Shown here piece after piece: positions 1 to 6,739 of a stretch of DNA of 35,371 bases. Positions within the stretch are counted from its first letter, which is position 1. Every line of letters starts with the position of its first letter. A program made the translations under genes and the position numbers. This DNA comes from a virus, in IMG/VR virus record IMGVR_UViG_3300010885_010561, positions 1 to 35,371 of that record. One strand, written 5' to 3'. The notes below the pieces were generated by a model. That model worked only from the letters and a program-made list of their open reading frames with translations. It did no database searches and was not told where the DNA came from.

Positions 1-1
1 C

Positions 2-151
2 GTATTCTTTGTACTAACAACGGGCATCATGTTCTTTGGTGCTCATATGTGGGACGACGCGCCACGCCTAGCCTTAGTGGGTATCGTGGTATTTTCCCTG
101 TTCCTTGGCTTTCACACTAGCCAGTTCTTACAACGCTTTCAAGGAGAGTAA
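2..151 (+). CDS. C-terminal part of a small membrane protein (5' end outside window)
   Basis: An open frame enters from the left edge and stops with TAA at 149-151, giving 49 residues. They form two hydrophobic stretches (VFFVLTTGIMFFGA and LALVGIVVFSLFLGF) separated by a charged turn (HMWDDAPR), so it looks like the end of a protein with at least two membrane helices. The stop lies two bases before the ATG of the next gene, and the last codons contain that gene's ribosome binding site (AAGGAG at 141-146), which suggests coupled translation. The family cannot be named from this fragment. A phage inner-membrane protein is the simplest reading. Confidence 0.6.
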   Translation, partial: VFFVLTTGIMFFGAHMWDDAPRLALVGIVVFSLFLGFHTSQFLQRFQGE

Positions 152-152
152 T

Positions 153-455
153 ATGCTCAGCACTCATTCACGGACAAACACCAGTCACGCTCTCAGCTAT
201 ACATGGATCAGCGACTCAGGTCACGCATGGTTAGAGGTATCGATTGATGAGATAAACATACTGGGTATCGCAGAAGAGATCAGCGAGTATTCGTATATCA
301 ACGGCGAGACGGTATATTTAGAAGAAGACTGCGACGCAGGGTTATTTATAGAAGCTCTCAAAAAGAGATTACCCACGACTGAGCATGTCATGTTCACGGG
401 CAAATACATTAATGGAGACGCACCATGCAGAAAATTCAAGAGATTCGGTCAGTAA
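153..455 (+). CDS. Hypothetical protein, 100 aa
   Basis: I chose ATG 153 because AAGGAG at 141-146 sits six bases upstream. A longer in-frame TTG at 105 would lie inside the preceding gene and has no such site. The protein is mildly acidic and soluble, with a Tyr/Glu-rich centre (EEISEYSYINGETVYLEED) and no membrane segment. The last 31 bases overlap the next small gene in another frame. I do not recognise the family. It sits at the head of a run of tiny plus-strand genes typical of a phage early region. Confidence 0.7.
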   Translation: MLSTHSRTNTSHALSYTWISDSGHAWLEVSIDEINILGIAEEISEYSYINGETVYLEEDCDAGLFIEALKKRLPTTEHVMFTGKYINGDAPCRKFKRFGQ

Positions 456-583
456 GTAGTAAAGACCAAGCGGTTATTGATTTTATGATGTCAGTAACCA
501 AAGACCCTAAACTAGCCAAAGAGTTAGTTCTAAACAGCAAGTTCATCGAGCTTGTGATTCAATATCGAGAGTATTTTATTTAA
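425..583 (+). CDS. Hypothetical protein, 52 aa
   Basis: ATG 425 opens a 52-codon frame ending in TAA 581-583. It starts inside the end of the previous gene in a different frame, with GGAGACG at 414-420 just upstream as a plausible ribosome binding site. The product (starting MQKIQEIRSVSSKD) is predicted to be mostly helical and soluble, ending in Ile/Tyr/Phe-rich residues. No family is recognised. Its short length and tight packing with its neighbours are the only support besides the ribosome binding site. Confidence 0.6.
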   Translation: MQKIQEIRSVSSKDQAVIDFMMSVTKDPKLAKELVLNSKFIELVIQYREYFI

Positions 584-592
584 GGATTTAAT

Positions 593-784
593 ATGAAGAA
601 GTTGAGTATTGATATTGATGCCTTGCTTGCCGAGGCAGTCCAACACATGGAAGACGATGGCGATGTACGATGGCCAATCGGTATGGCCTTGCAGGAAATG
701 TATTGGGACAAAGGTTGGGGCGAGGTGCAAAATAGATTGGTCAAGCTCTACAACGACAAAACCAAAGACAACACTTATTCATAA
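593..784 (+). CDS. Hypothetical protein, 63 aa
   Basis: ATG 593 follows AAGGA at 582-586. The 63-residue product is acidic at the N-terminus (LSIDIDALLAEAVQHMEDDGD) and contains a Trp-rich stretch (VRWPIGMALQEMYWDKGW). It appears to be a small helical soluble protein. A parallel frame starting at 609 is its shadow. It is not recognised. It is one of eight consecutive tiny early genes between 153 and 1543. Confidence 0.65.
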   Translation: MKKLSIDIDALLAEAVQHMEDDGDVRWPIGMALQEMYWDKGWGEVQNRLVKLYNDKTKDNTYS

Positions 785-794
785 GGAGAAGTAA

Positions 795-1019
795 ATGAAC
801 AACGAAATGCCCAATTGGATAGAAGTTAAAGTACCAGTAACTAAAGCCGAAACCTTATCGATTATTGGTAGGCCATGCAAAACCTATGAGCAAGGATGCC
901 CCTCTTGCGATGCTTGGAAATCTTACAACGATCACGGTTTTATTATGGTTCTATTGGATCGTGAAGAGGTAATCAGAAGAGAAGGAGAACCAGTAATATT
1001 TGAGGAGAACCGAGCATGA
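795..1019 (+). CDS. Hypothetical protein with a CPSC motif, 74 aa
   Basis: AAGGAGAAG at 784-792 precedes ATG 795, a strong ribosome binding site. The 74-residue product has an interesting centre: Cys-29, Cys-35 and Cys-38 (GRPCKTYEQGCPSCDAW). Three closely spaced cysteines, two as CxxC, could bind a metal or act in redox chemistry, though a full zinc-knuckle set is not present. The frame ends four bases inside the next gene (ATGA). The function is unknown. Confidence 0.65.
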   Translation: MNNEMPNWIEVKVPVTKAETLSIIGRPCKTYEQGCPSCDAWKSYNDHGFIMVLLDREEVIRREGEPVIFEENRA

Positions 1020-1156
1020 ACAGTGATTTATTAGACGAGTATTGCCGATTAGAGTTTGGGCACATCGACTGGGAAGTGACCTACGAAAATGGCAACGCAC
1101 ACATAACCATGTATGCAGAACCAAGACCCGATTACATACCCGAGGAGAATGAATAA
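1016..1156 (+). CDS. Hypothetical protein, 46 aa
   Basis: ATG 1016 overlaps the previous stop as ATGA, and GAGGAGAA just upstream inside the previous gene serves as ribosome binding site. The frame ends with TAA 1154-1156, and the last A of that stop starts the next ATG. The product is 46 residues, very acidic, with a motif FGHIDWEVTYENGNAHITMYAE that looks like two beta strands. The double overlap argues that it is really translated. No family is recognised. Confidence 0.6.
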   Translation: MNSDLLDEYCRLEFGHIDWEVTYENGNAHITMYAEPRPDYIPEENE

Positions 1157-1374
1157 TGAATTGGAATCATAGAATTGTGGACATGCGCCATGAGAACGGT
1201 GGTGACCCTTGGTTTGAAATCAGGGAAGTTTATTATGAAGAGGACGGAGAAGTCTCAGGGCATACACGAATATGTACAGGGGGTGAGACGGTAGAAGGTC
1301 TTATATTCTGTCTTGAGCGTATGCTAGCGGATATTAAAGGTAAGCAAGTAATCAACGGTGAAACATTAACTTAA
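1156..1374 (+). CDS. Hypothetical protein, 72 aa
   Basis: ATG 1156 shares a base with the previous stop (TAATG) and has GAGGAGAA about eight bases upstream. The product is 72 residues. The first half reads as beta strands (WFEIREVYYEEDGEVSGHTR), followed by a helix (VEGLIFCLERMLADIKGK). This strand-then-helix pattern is common in small phage early proteins of unknown role. I do not recognise the family. Confidence 0.7.
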   Translation: MNWNHRIVDMRHENGGDPWFEIREVYYEEDGEVSGHTRICTGGETVEGLIFCLERMLADIKGKQVINGETLT

Positions 1375-1383
1375 TCAAAGGAG
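1371..1383 (+). promoter_or_regulatory. Leader/ribosome-binding motif TTAATCAAAGGAG
   Basis: This is a short form of a leader repeated before several early genes, ending in a GGAG core 7 bases before ATG 1391. It contains the stop codon of the previous gene. Compare 1544-1560, 2561-2580, 4761-4775 and 5717-5733. Confidence 0.5.
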
Positions 1384-1390
1384 AATACAG

Positions 1391-1543
1391 ATGGTAACTG
1401 AAGAAATGATTGAAGCATGGATTGGTTCAGACAACATGGGAGTTGAGGACTTTTTAGAATTACTCAGAGACATTATCAACGGGGAGTACACAGTCGAGTC
1501 TTTTAAAAAGGATGTTCTCGAATTCCACGAGGCAAACAAGTAA
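1391..1543 (+). CDS. Hypothetical acidic protein, 50 aa
   Basis: ATG 1391 follows AAAGGAG at 1377-1383. The 50-residue product is acidic and helical (MVTEEMIEAWIGSDNMGVED at the start, then FLELLRDIINGEYTVESFKK). It has no cysteine cluster or membrane segment. It is the last tiny gene before the ATPase module. No family is recognised. Confidence 0.65.
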   Translation: MVTEEMIEAWIGSDNMGVEDFLELLRDIINGEYTVESFKKDVLEFHEANK

Positions 1544-1560
1544 TTAATCAATCAAAGGAG
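1544..1560 (+). promoter_or_regulatory. Leader motif TTAATCAATCAAAGGAG before the ATPase gene
   Basis: This is a 17-base leader ending in AAAGGAG, six bases before ATG 1567. The part upstream of the Shine-Dalgarno core (TTAATCAAT) recurs before other early genes, so it may be more than a ribosome binding site. Confidence 0.5.
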
Positions 1561-1566
1561 TAAGCT

Positions 1567-2562
1567 ATGAAATACAACAACATCAAGACATCAATTGTCG
1601 AGCAATTCAAAGTACCCAACGGCAACAAGATCGTGCCGTTCATCTTAGGTGCACCAGGGGGTGGCAAGTCAGCTTGTGCCCGTGAGATTATGGAGCAACT
1701 GGATTTAGATCTTGTCGTAGAATTTACGGCGTCTCTTCGTGATCCAGTCGATGTTATGGGTACACCGAACAATCGTGACCAAGCGTATACCAAGTGGGTT
1801 CCGCCTGAGGAATTCTATAACTTGCAGACTGGGCGTGTGGGTCTGATCTTGGAAGAGTTGTCAGATGCACCGATACCCATGCAGAATGCGCTCTGTGGTG
1901 TAATCTATGACAAACGAGCTGGTGCTATTCAACTGTCCAAGGATCTGTTCATCATAGCCACGGGTAATCGTACCGAGGACAAGTCTGGTGCTAATCGTAT
2001 TACGAGTAAGCTAGCTAATCGTACCAGACGGTTCGACTTCACCGAGAACATCGATGACTGGACTACATGGGCATTGGACAATGATATCAACGAGGTATTG
2101 ATTCAGTTCTTGAGGTTCAGACCCAATCTGCTCAGCGACTTCGATGCCAATCGGTTCGCTAATCCAACGCCAAGATCATGGGAGCGTGTCAACCTTATCC
2201 CTGCATCATTACCCGATCAGTTGTTCTTTGACAATTGTGCTGGTGAGGTCGGTGAGGGTGCTAGTGCAGAGTACACGGGGTTCAAGCGTATCTATGAAGC
2301 TCTCCCCAACATGGACGCCTTGCTCTTAGACCCTAAGAATGCAGATGTACCGAGCGATCCTGCCGTGTTGTATGCCATCACTGGTGCTCTAGCCCGTAAG
2401 GCTACCAAGGATAACTTCGACAGGGTAACTGCCTATACCAATAGGTTGACGCCTGAGTTCGGTGTGATGTGTGTCAAGGATGCGATCAAGTTGCAACCGA
2501 CGATCAAGACTAGCCGTTCATTCATCGAGTGGGCGACTAAGAATGCAGAAGTGTTAATGTAA
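1567..2562 (+). CDS. MoxR-type AAA+ ATPase
   Basis: This 331-residue protein has the AAA+ core. Walker A GAPGGGKS is at residues 28-35, Walker B LILEEL at 93-98, a sensor-1 Asn in ATGN at 131-134, and a KLANRTRRF segment near 148-156 that supplies arginine-finger candidates. The length and the motif DPVDVMGTP after the first strand fit the MoxR/CobS/CbbQ branch. Such ATPases usually work with a VWA protein to remodel or activate a target, often a metalloenzyme. Two genes downstream lies exactly such a VWA protein, and the spacing (23 bp and 12 bp gaps) implies one operon. The start is set by AAAGGAG at 1554-1560. The cellular target in this phage is unknown. Confidence 0.88.
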   Translation: MKYNNIKTSIVEQFKVPNGNKIVPFILGAPGGGKSACAREIMEQLDLDLVVEFTASLRDPVDVMGTPNNRDQAYTKWVPPEEFYNLQTGRVGLILEELSDAPIPMQNALCGVIYDKRAGAIQLSKDLFIIATGNRTEDKSGANRITSKLANRTRRFDFTENIDDWTTWALDNDINEVLIQFLRFRPNLLSDFDANRFANPTPRSWERVNLIPASLPDQLFFDNCAGEVGEGASAEYTGFKRIYEALPNMDALLLDPKNADVPSDPAVLYAITGALARKATKDNFDRVTAYTNRLTPEFGVMCVKDAIKLQPTIKTSRSFIEWATKNAEVLM

Positions 2563-2580
2563 ATCAATCAAAGAAAGGAA
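2561..2580 (+). promoter_or_regulatory. Leader motif AAATCAATCAAAGAAAGGAA
   Basis: This variant of the recurring early leader sits between the ATPase gene and the next gene, ending with AAAGGAA about five bases before ATG 2586. The shared core is ATCAAT followed by an A/G-rich stretch. Confidence 0.45.
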
Positions 2581-2585
2581 ATCAT

Positions 2586-3461
2586 ATGCAGTACACAAGA
2601 CTAGCAGACAAGGTGGTATTGGTTAAGCTCACGCAAAGAAAGGCAGCACTCACTCGGCGAGATCGGGTGCTAACCAATTCGGTTCAAGCTCAATACAACG
2701 ATAGCTCACTCACGGTATTGACCAAGCTATTCAGGGACAAGAACGCACCAGTGTATAAGATCATGACCAAGTACAACGAGGTCTATTCGTATCACAAGCA
2801 AAACACTATCCCCTATGTCGATGCAGGCCCTAGGATGTTACCGTCTACGATGTACTTTGAGTATATGCAAGAGATGAAGCAACGAGTGGCCGTGGTCGAT
2901 AAGCTCATCGATCACTACATGCCATCATACGATGCTCTTGTACAGGCAGACATTATGTACAGGAACACGGGTCAAGCCAGCGGCCGTGCAAGCGTCGATG
3001 AATATCCATCAGCGGATCAATTCAGGCAGTCTATGTCGAATGATATACGGATGCAACCGATGCCCGATGCAAGTCACTTCCTGTTCGATATATCGGACGA
3101 GGACTTGGAAGCGTTCCGTAGGTCAGAGCAAGAAGCGTTAACGCTAGCCAATAACGATACGGTCAATCGTATGTTGAAACCCTTGGTTGAGTTGACTAAG
3201 AAGTTGAATGAGTTTACTGGAGATAAGGGACAGCGATTCCATAATTCATTGGTTGAGAATGTAATCGATGGGTGTAAGACAGCGCGTAAGCTAGCGCTCG
3301 ATCCTACCCCTGAGTTACTGGATCAGATCAACGAGTTGGAAAGTATGGCGGTTAAGTATCTGTCTAATGTTGAGATGATTAAGGCAAGCCCGTTCGTAAG
3401 GGACGATGCCAAGGCCAAGCTCAAAGAGATGACAGACAAGATGTCAGCGTTTGGATTTTAA
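2586..3461 (+). CDS. DUF3150-like protein, middle gene of ATPase/VWA module
   Basis: This is a 291-residue, mostly helical soluble protein. A segment near residues 75-115 (TIPYVDAGPRMLPSTMYFEY, then a long charged helix) resembles the DUF3150 family as I remember it. DUF3150 proteins are often encoded between a MoxR-like ATPase and a CobT-like VWA protein, and that is the position here. The C-terminal third is Lys/Glu-rich and may form coiled coil. I infer that it is the adaptor or target-recognition part of the module. AAAGGAA at 2575-2580 supports ATG 2586. The family assignment is tentative. The operon link is visible in the spacing. Confidence 0.6.
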   Translation: MQYTRLADKVVLVKLTQRKAALTRRDRVLTNSVQAQYNDSSLTVLTKLFRDKNAPVYKIMTKYNEVYSYHKQNTIPYVDAGPRMLPSTMYFEYMQEMKQRVAVVDKLIDHYMPSYDALVQADIMYRNTGQASGRASVDEYPSADQFRQSMSNDIRMQPMPDASHFLFDISDEDLEAFRRSEQEALTLANNDTVNRMLKPLVELTKKLNEFTGDKGQRFHNSLVENVIDGCKTARKLALDPTPELLDQINELESMAVKYLSNVEMIKASPFVRDDAKAKLKEMTDKMSAFGF

Positions 3462-3473
3462 CAAGGAGATAAT

Positions 3474-4583
3474 ATGATAACTAATTTAGACAAGGCGAAG
3501 GTAGCGATCGTTACCCAGTATCCTTTCTTTGCGAATCTATTGATGAAGCGTAAGCTAATCGTAGATCGTACGATACCAACGGCGGGGGTCGATCAGCGTG
3601 GGCAGATCTATTACAACCCTGAATTCTTTGACAAGCTCAGTGTCGATGAGCTAGTGTTCGTGTTGTGCCATGAGCTAGGCCATGTCATCGGTCAGCATGC
3701 GTCAAGGCGTGGTACTAGGAATGCTAAGAATTGGAACATAGCAGGTGATGCTTGGATCAATGACATGCTCAAGGATGCCAAGATCGGACAATTCATCAAT
3801 GGATGCGTTGATATGGCAGGGTCTAAGGATCGTACCGTAGACAGTATCTATGATGAGTTGCCTCCGCCCGAAGACGGAGATGGTCAGGGCCCAGGCGGGA
3901 CAGGCGATGACTTACTCGATAGAGGTGCTCCTCTAAGCCAAGAGGAAGCAGACAAGATCGATGCCGAGACTAGGGTTGACATAGCACAAGCGGCTCAGTC
4001 AGCCAAGGCACAGGGTAAGTTTGACGGCAAGCTAGCCGAGATCGTAGCCGAGTTGATCGAAGTCAAGACACCATGGTATGACATACTAGAGCGTTACATG
4101 GTAGCCTTTACCAAGGGAGACTATTCATGGAAGCGCCCTAACAAGCGGTTCGATGTGTACTTACCTAGCGTAGGTCAGATAGCAAGCATGGGTGAGGTGG
4201 TTATCCAGATCGATGTGTCAGGATCAATCAGCGAGACTGAGTTGAATTATTACAACGGTCATCTTGCACGCATCGTTGAGCAATGCCAGCCAGAGAGGGT
4301 GCATGTCTTGTACACCGACACTAATGTATGTAAGCATGAAGTATTCGAGCAAGGCGAGGAATTCAAACTAGAGTTCTACTCAGGTGGTGGTACGGATATG
4401 GAAGCAGGCTTTGACTTTATTGCAGAGCAAGGTATTGATCCCGAGGTATTCATCTGCCTCACAGACGGGTATACTGACTTCAATATGGAGAAAGCACCTT
4501 CATATCCAGTCGTATGGTGTATCAGTTCGACAGTCGATGCACCGTACGGAGATGTTATCCACTTTGAATTGGAGTACGCATGA
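3474..4583 (+). CDS. Metallopeptidase-like (HELGH) plus von Willebrand A domain protein (DUF2201-type)
   Basis: The 369-residue protein has two recognisable parts. The N-terminal domain carries HELGHVIGQH at residues 66-75, a zincin-type HExxH with a further His. This matches the putative metallopeptidase domain found in DUF2201 proteins. An acidic, Gly/Pro-rich linker (PPPEDGDGQGPGG) follows near residue 130. The C-terminal domain is a VWA fold with an intact MIDAS site: DVSGS at about 247-251, GGGTDM near 303-308 and LTDG near 330. VWA domains bind partner proteins through a metal ion. With the upstream MoxR ATPase it forms the usual ATPase/VWA pair. AAGGAG at 3464-3469 marks ATG 3474. Whether the peptidase is active cannot be judged from sequence. 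Confidence 0.85.
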   Translation: MITNLDKAKVAIVTQYPFFANLLMKRKLIVDRTIPTAGVDQRGQIYYNPEFFDKLSVDELVFVLCHELGHVIGQHASRRGTRNAKNWNIAGDAWINDMLKDAKIGQFINGCVDMAGSKDRTVDSIYDELPPPEDGDGQGPGGTGDDLLDRGAPLSQEEADKIDAETRVDIAQAAQSAKAQGKFDGKLAEIVAELIEVKTPWYDILERYMVAFTKGDYSWKRPNKRFDVYLPSVGQIASMGEVVIQIDVSGSISETELNYYNGHLARIVEQCQPERVHVLYTDTNVCKHEVFEQGEEFKLEFYSGGGTDMEAGFDFIAEQGIDPEVFICLTDGYTDFNMEKAPSYPVVWCISSTVDAPYGDVIHFELEYA

Positions 4584-4732
4584 GCACCGACAACAAACCC
4601 GCTATGTCCGCATTGATGGACAGTTACAAGAAACTATTACAGCATTGTTATGATGCACTAGCACCCGATGCAGACCCACAAGATCGGGAAACTTTGAGAG
4701 AATCCTTGGCTGAATTCATAGCCAAAGAGTGA
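4580..4732 (+). CDS. Hypothetical protein, 50 aa
   Basis: ATG 4580 overlaps the VWA gene stop (ATGA), so translation is probably coupled. Upstream GGAG (4571-4574) inside that gene can act as ribosome binding site. The 50-residue product is helical and acidic (LMDSYKKLLQHCYDALAPDA, then ETLRESLAEFIAKE). It ends just before a hairpin terminator, making it the last gene of the ATPase/VWA operon. No family is recognised. Confidence 0.65.
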   Translation: MSTDNKPAMSALMDSYKKLLQHCYDALAPDADPQDRETLRESLAEFIAKE

Positions 4733-4738
4733 GAGAGC

Positions 4739-4763
4739 GCCCCCTCAGGGGGGCATTTATTTA
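4739..4763 (+). terminator. Rho-independent-like terminator after the ATPase/VWA operon
   Basis: GCCCCC (4739-4744) pairs with GGGGGC (4749-4754) around a TCAG loop, followed by ATTTATTTAAT. The stem is strong. The T-rich tail is short and interrupted, so termination may be partial. It separates the ATPase/VWA operon from the gene at 4784. Confidence 0.65.
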
Positions 4764-4775
4764 ATCAATGAAAGG
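4761..4775 (+). promoter_or_regulatory. Leader motif TTAATCAATGAAAGG
   Basis: The recurring early leader directly follows the terminator hairpin and ends with AAAGG eight bases before ATG 4784. Its first bases overlap the T-rich tail of the terminator. Confidence 0.5.
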
Positions 4776-4783
4776 CAAACAAA

Positions 4784-5446
4784 ATGGCAACAGTGTATAT
4801 ATCTAAAGACTTACTTGCTAGAGTTAGTGGCAAGATTGGCAAGTTGAAGAATCACGAGAAAACAGAGGCAGTTCCTAATTACTCATACAAAATAATCGGG
4901 GTTGATGCGTCTGACTTATTTAATAAGATTCAATTTAAAGATAAACCTGAATTACTTGAGCTTATACCTAAGTCATGGTTATCGAGTCCCGAGCATGCAA
5001 ATATAGAGGTGCACACTACCAAGGATGGTGTATTGCATAAATTAGAATTGCGTGTAGAGGGAATGAAGTCTTATTTTGAGCGTCCGACTAAGGATTACTA
5101 TAATATATTACCCAATAAGTGTACTAAGGAATTCTTAGAAGCTAACTCTTATCTTACTGGGGCATACGAGCTTCTTCAGAAGACTGAACAGGCTATTACT
5201 CTTAAAGAGATTGATCTAAAATGGCAGAAGACTTTGGAACAAGTAAATCTGTTCTTGAGCAAATGCAAATCTCTTAACGAGGCAATCAAGTTATGGCCAC
5301 AAGTTGCGCTATACATTGAGGACGAGGATATGGAGAGGTTCAATAAGAAAGTTGAACGCAAAGCACGCGAGGATGTATTAGAGAACATCGATACAGACGA
5401 GCTTACAGCAGTGGCTATTGCGGCTAAGCTATCAGGGGCTTTTTAA
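4784..5446 (+). CDS. Hypothetical phage protein, 220 aa
   Basis: This is a 220-residue soluble protein. The N-terminus (MATVYISKDLLARVSGKIGK) is helical and basic. The centre has beta-strand character (ANIEVHTTKDGVLHKLELRV). The C-terminal third is a long helix pair with a sequence VNLFLSKCKSLNEAIKLWP. That Trp-Pro helix resembles a pattern I recall from phage proteins assigned to Nmad5 (a predicted nucleotide-modification-associated domain), but I cannot confirm it. AAAGG at 4771-4775 marks the start. It is isolated between a terminator and a small membrane protein gene. Confidence 0.65.
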   Translation: MATVYISKDLLARVSGKIGKLKNHEKTEAVPNYSYKIIGVDASDLFNKIQFKDKPELLELIPKSWLSSPEHANIEVHTTKDGVLHKLELRVEGMKSYFERPTKDYYNILPNKCTKEFLEANSYLTGAYELLQKTEQAITLKEIDLKWQKTLEQVNLFLSKCKSLNEAIKLWPQVALYIEDEDMERFNKKVERKAREDVLENIDTDELTAVAIAAKLSGAF

Positions 5447-5470
5447 TCAGCACTCACAATCGGAGGCCAA

Positions 5471-5683
5471 ATGAGAACACCACCGTTCAAAACTAAAAGT
5501 GGATTGGAGATAGGCATTGCCTATACTCCTCCTAACACAACAGAGTTTGATGAGTATGATGAACAGGTACAACGCGGACTATTGGGGATAAAGAAACCAT
5601 GGTACAAATGCTTCGGTCTGGTCTGTTCTTATTTGGTTTTAATCCTAGTTATTTATGGGGTAATTAGGGTTTTCACCTATTGA
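5471..5683 (+). CDS. Small single-pass membrane protein, 70 aa
   Basis: ATG 5471 follows a strong CGGAGG at 5461-5466. About 45 polar residues precede one C-terminal membrane helix (LVCSYLVLILVIYGVIRVF), ending with TY. The polar part includes a Pro/Thr-rich stretch (YTPPNTTEFDEYDEQ). The topology would place the N-terminus in the cytoplasm if the basic KKPWYK before the helix follows the positive-inside rule. The function is unknown. Confidence 0.65.
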   Translation: MRTPPFKTKSGLEIGIAYTPPNTTEFDEYDEQVQRGLLGIKKPWYKCFGLVCSYLVLILVIYGVIRVFTY

Positions 5684-5706
5684 TGTGTGTAGGATGTGTG
5701 TATAAT
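5680..5706 (+). promoter_or_regulatory. Candidate sigma70-type promoter
   Basis: A perfect -10 hexamer TATAAT lies at 5701-5706. A TTGATG at 5680-5685 could serve as -35, but the spacer is only 15 bases, shorter than the usual 16-18. It lies in a 56-bp gap before the gene at 5740. It is the clearest promoter-like site I found in the plus-strand block. Confidence 0.4.
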
Positions 5707-5716
5707 TAACAGTAAC

Positions 5717-5733
5717 TTAATCAATGACAGGAG
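5717..5733 (+). promoter_or_regulatory. Leader motif TTAATCAATGACAGGAG
   Basis: The recurring early leader begins about ten bases after the candidate -10 box and ends in AGGAG, six bases before ATG 5740. This places it at the expected 5' end of the transcript. Confidence 0.5.
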
Positions 5734-5739
5734 TTTAAT

Positions 5740-6555
5740 ATGCGCTTTCAAGTAGCTAAAAATCGATTTCATAATAAAAGAATAGTTTATCCCGAGAAAG
5801 GCAGAGCCCTTGGTAACGGTACTTACTTAAGAAAAATCAACGACACCAAGTACGAAGTATGGATGGCCTTTTCCATGTGGACTCAGAACGAAAATCAAGA
5901 TTGGATACGATCTTCTAAAGAGGTATCTTTGTTTACGATAGAGCCCTATGGAGACGAAACTTTATTAACCATAACGAACACTAAATACGACGACCTCACG
6001 GCGTCTTTCCGTTTGAGGAAATGGACAGGAGTTTCAACTGTTATTTGCGCTAAAGAATTACGGTTCTTTACTAAAGATGGATACCAAGAAGCAGTTTATT
6101 CACTGCCCGTAATGACCGAAGGCTTACAGTTCATCGTGGATAACTTGGGAAAAACACGCCTCAAAGAAGGACAGGCCTTACTCACATCAGTAAGGTTTAT
6201 TAATAAAGAAAAAGCTAAACCAGTTAACGATAACTATAAAAAGTTACTTAAGTTTGGTCAAATGTTAACAGCCCTAGAATCCGTTACCTATGAAGATGCT
6301 AGGCATAAAAAATCTGAACCTTATCTAAGTGAAGTCAAACGGGTATTGAGCGGTGAGATAGAGCCAACATTTACTAGTGTCTGTGATCTTGTTTGGTCAG
6401 ACTTACGGTACAACGAAAGAAACGAGTCCGACAGACACCCGAATGCTCACCCCGTAAACAACCAACGCGCTAAATTTGTAAGGGGATTAGTCTCCCTAAA
6501 GAAATTCTTATACAAAGAAATTGGTGTTTATCAATCTAAGGAATATAAAGCATGA
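5740..6555 (+). CDS. Hypothetical protein, 271 aa
   Basis: This is a 271-residue basic protein preceded by the candidate promoter and the leader motif. The N-terminal half is rich in beta strands and aromatic residues (TYLRKINDTKYEVWMAFSMW). The C-terminal half is helical and Lys/Arg/Glu-rich, ending with FVRGLVSLKKFLYKEIGVY. There is no membrane segment and no recognised motif. The base composition is low in GC compared with the ATPase/VWA genes (38 of 120 bases at 6181-6300 by hand count). It overlaps the next gene by ATGA. The family is unknown. Confidence 0.7.
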   Translation: MRFQVAKNRFHNKRIVYPEKGRALGNGTYLRKINDTKYEVWMAFSMWTQNENQDWIRSSKEVSLFTIEPYGDETLLTITNTKYDDLTASFRLRKWTGVSTVICAKELRFFTKDGYQEAVYSLPVMTEGLQFIVDNLGKTRLKEGQALLTSVRFINKEKAKPVNDNYKKLLKFGQMLTALESVTYEDARHKKSEPYLSEVKRVLSGEIEPTFTSVCDLVWSDLRYNERNESDRHPNAHPVNNQRAKFVRGLVSLKKFLYKEIGVYQSKEYKA

Positions 6556-6737
6556 CAGAAGCTAAAAAAAGATTCAAAGGTAAGCGTGTTACTTTGTATG
6601 TTCCCCCTGAGATCGACGATATCAGAACAAGAATACAAGACAACATAGGAGTTCCCATGACTTACCCTCAAGTGTTTGCATTCCTTGTTCACTTCTACAA
6701 CAAGCATGCTAGCGAACCACGGACACAATGGAGATAA
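6552..6737 (+). CDS. Possible ribbon-helix-helix DNA-binding protein, 61 aa
   Basis: ATG 6552 overlaps the previous stop (ATGA). The 61-residue basic product begins MTEAKKRFKGKRVTLYVPPE. A basic N-terminus, then a strand ending in a PP/EI turn, then two helices fits the ribbon-helix-helix fold of small regulators. The second helix region is PQVFAFLVHFYNKH. I infer a transcriptional regulator or DNA-binding accessory protein. The match is to the fold pattern only, not to a named family. Confidence 0.6.
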   Translation: MTEAKKRFKGKRVTLYVPPEIDDIRTRIQDNIGVPMTYPQVFAFLVHFYNKHASEPRTQWR

Positions 6738-6739
6738 CC

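Noticed and set aside
105-152. TTG start at 105 for the 100-residue gene
   Set aside because: It lies inside the preceding frame without a ribosome binding site, while ATG 153 has AAGGAG six bases upstream.
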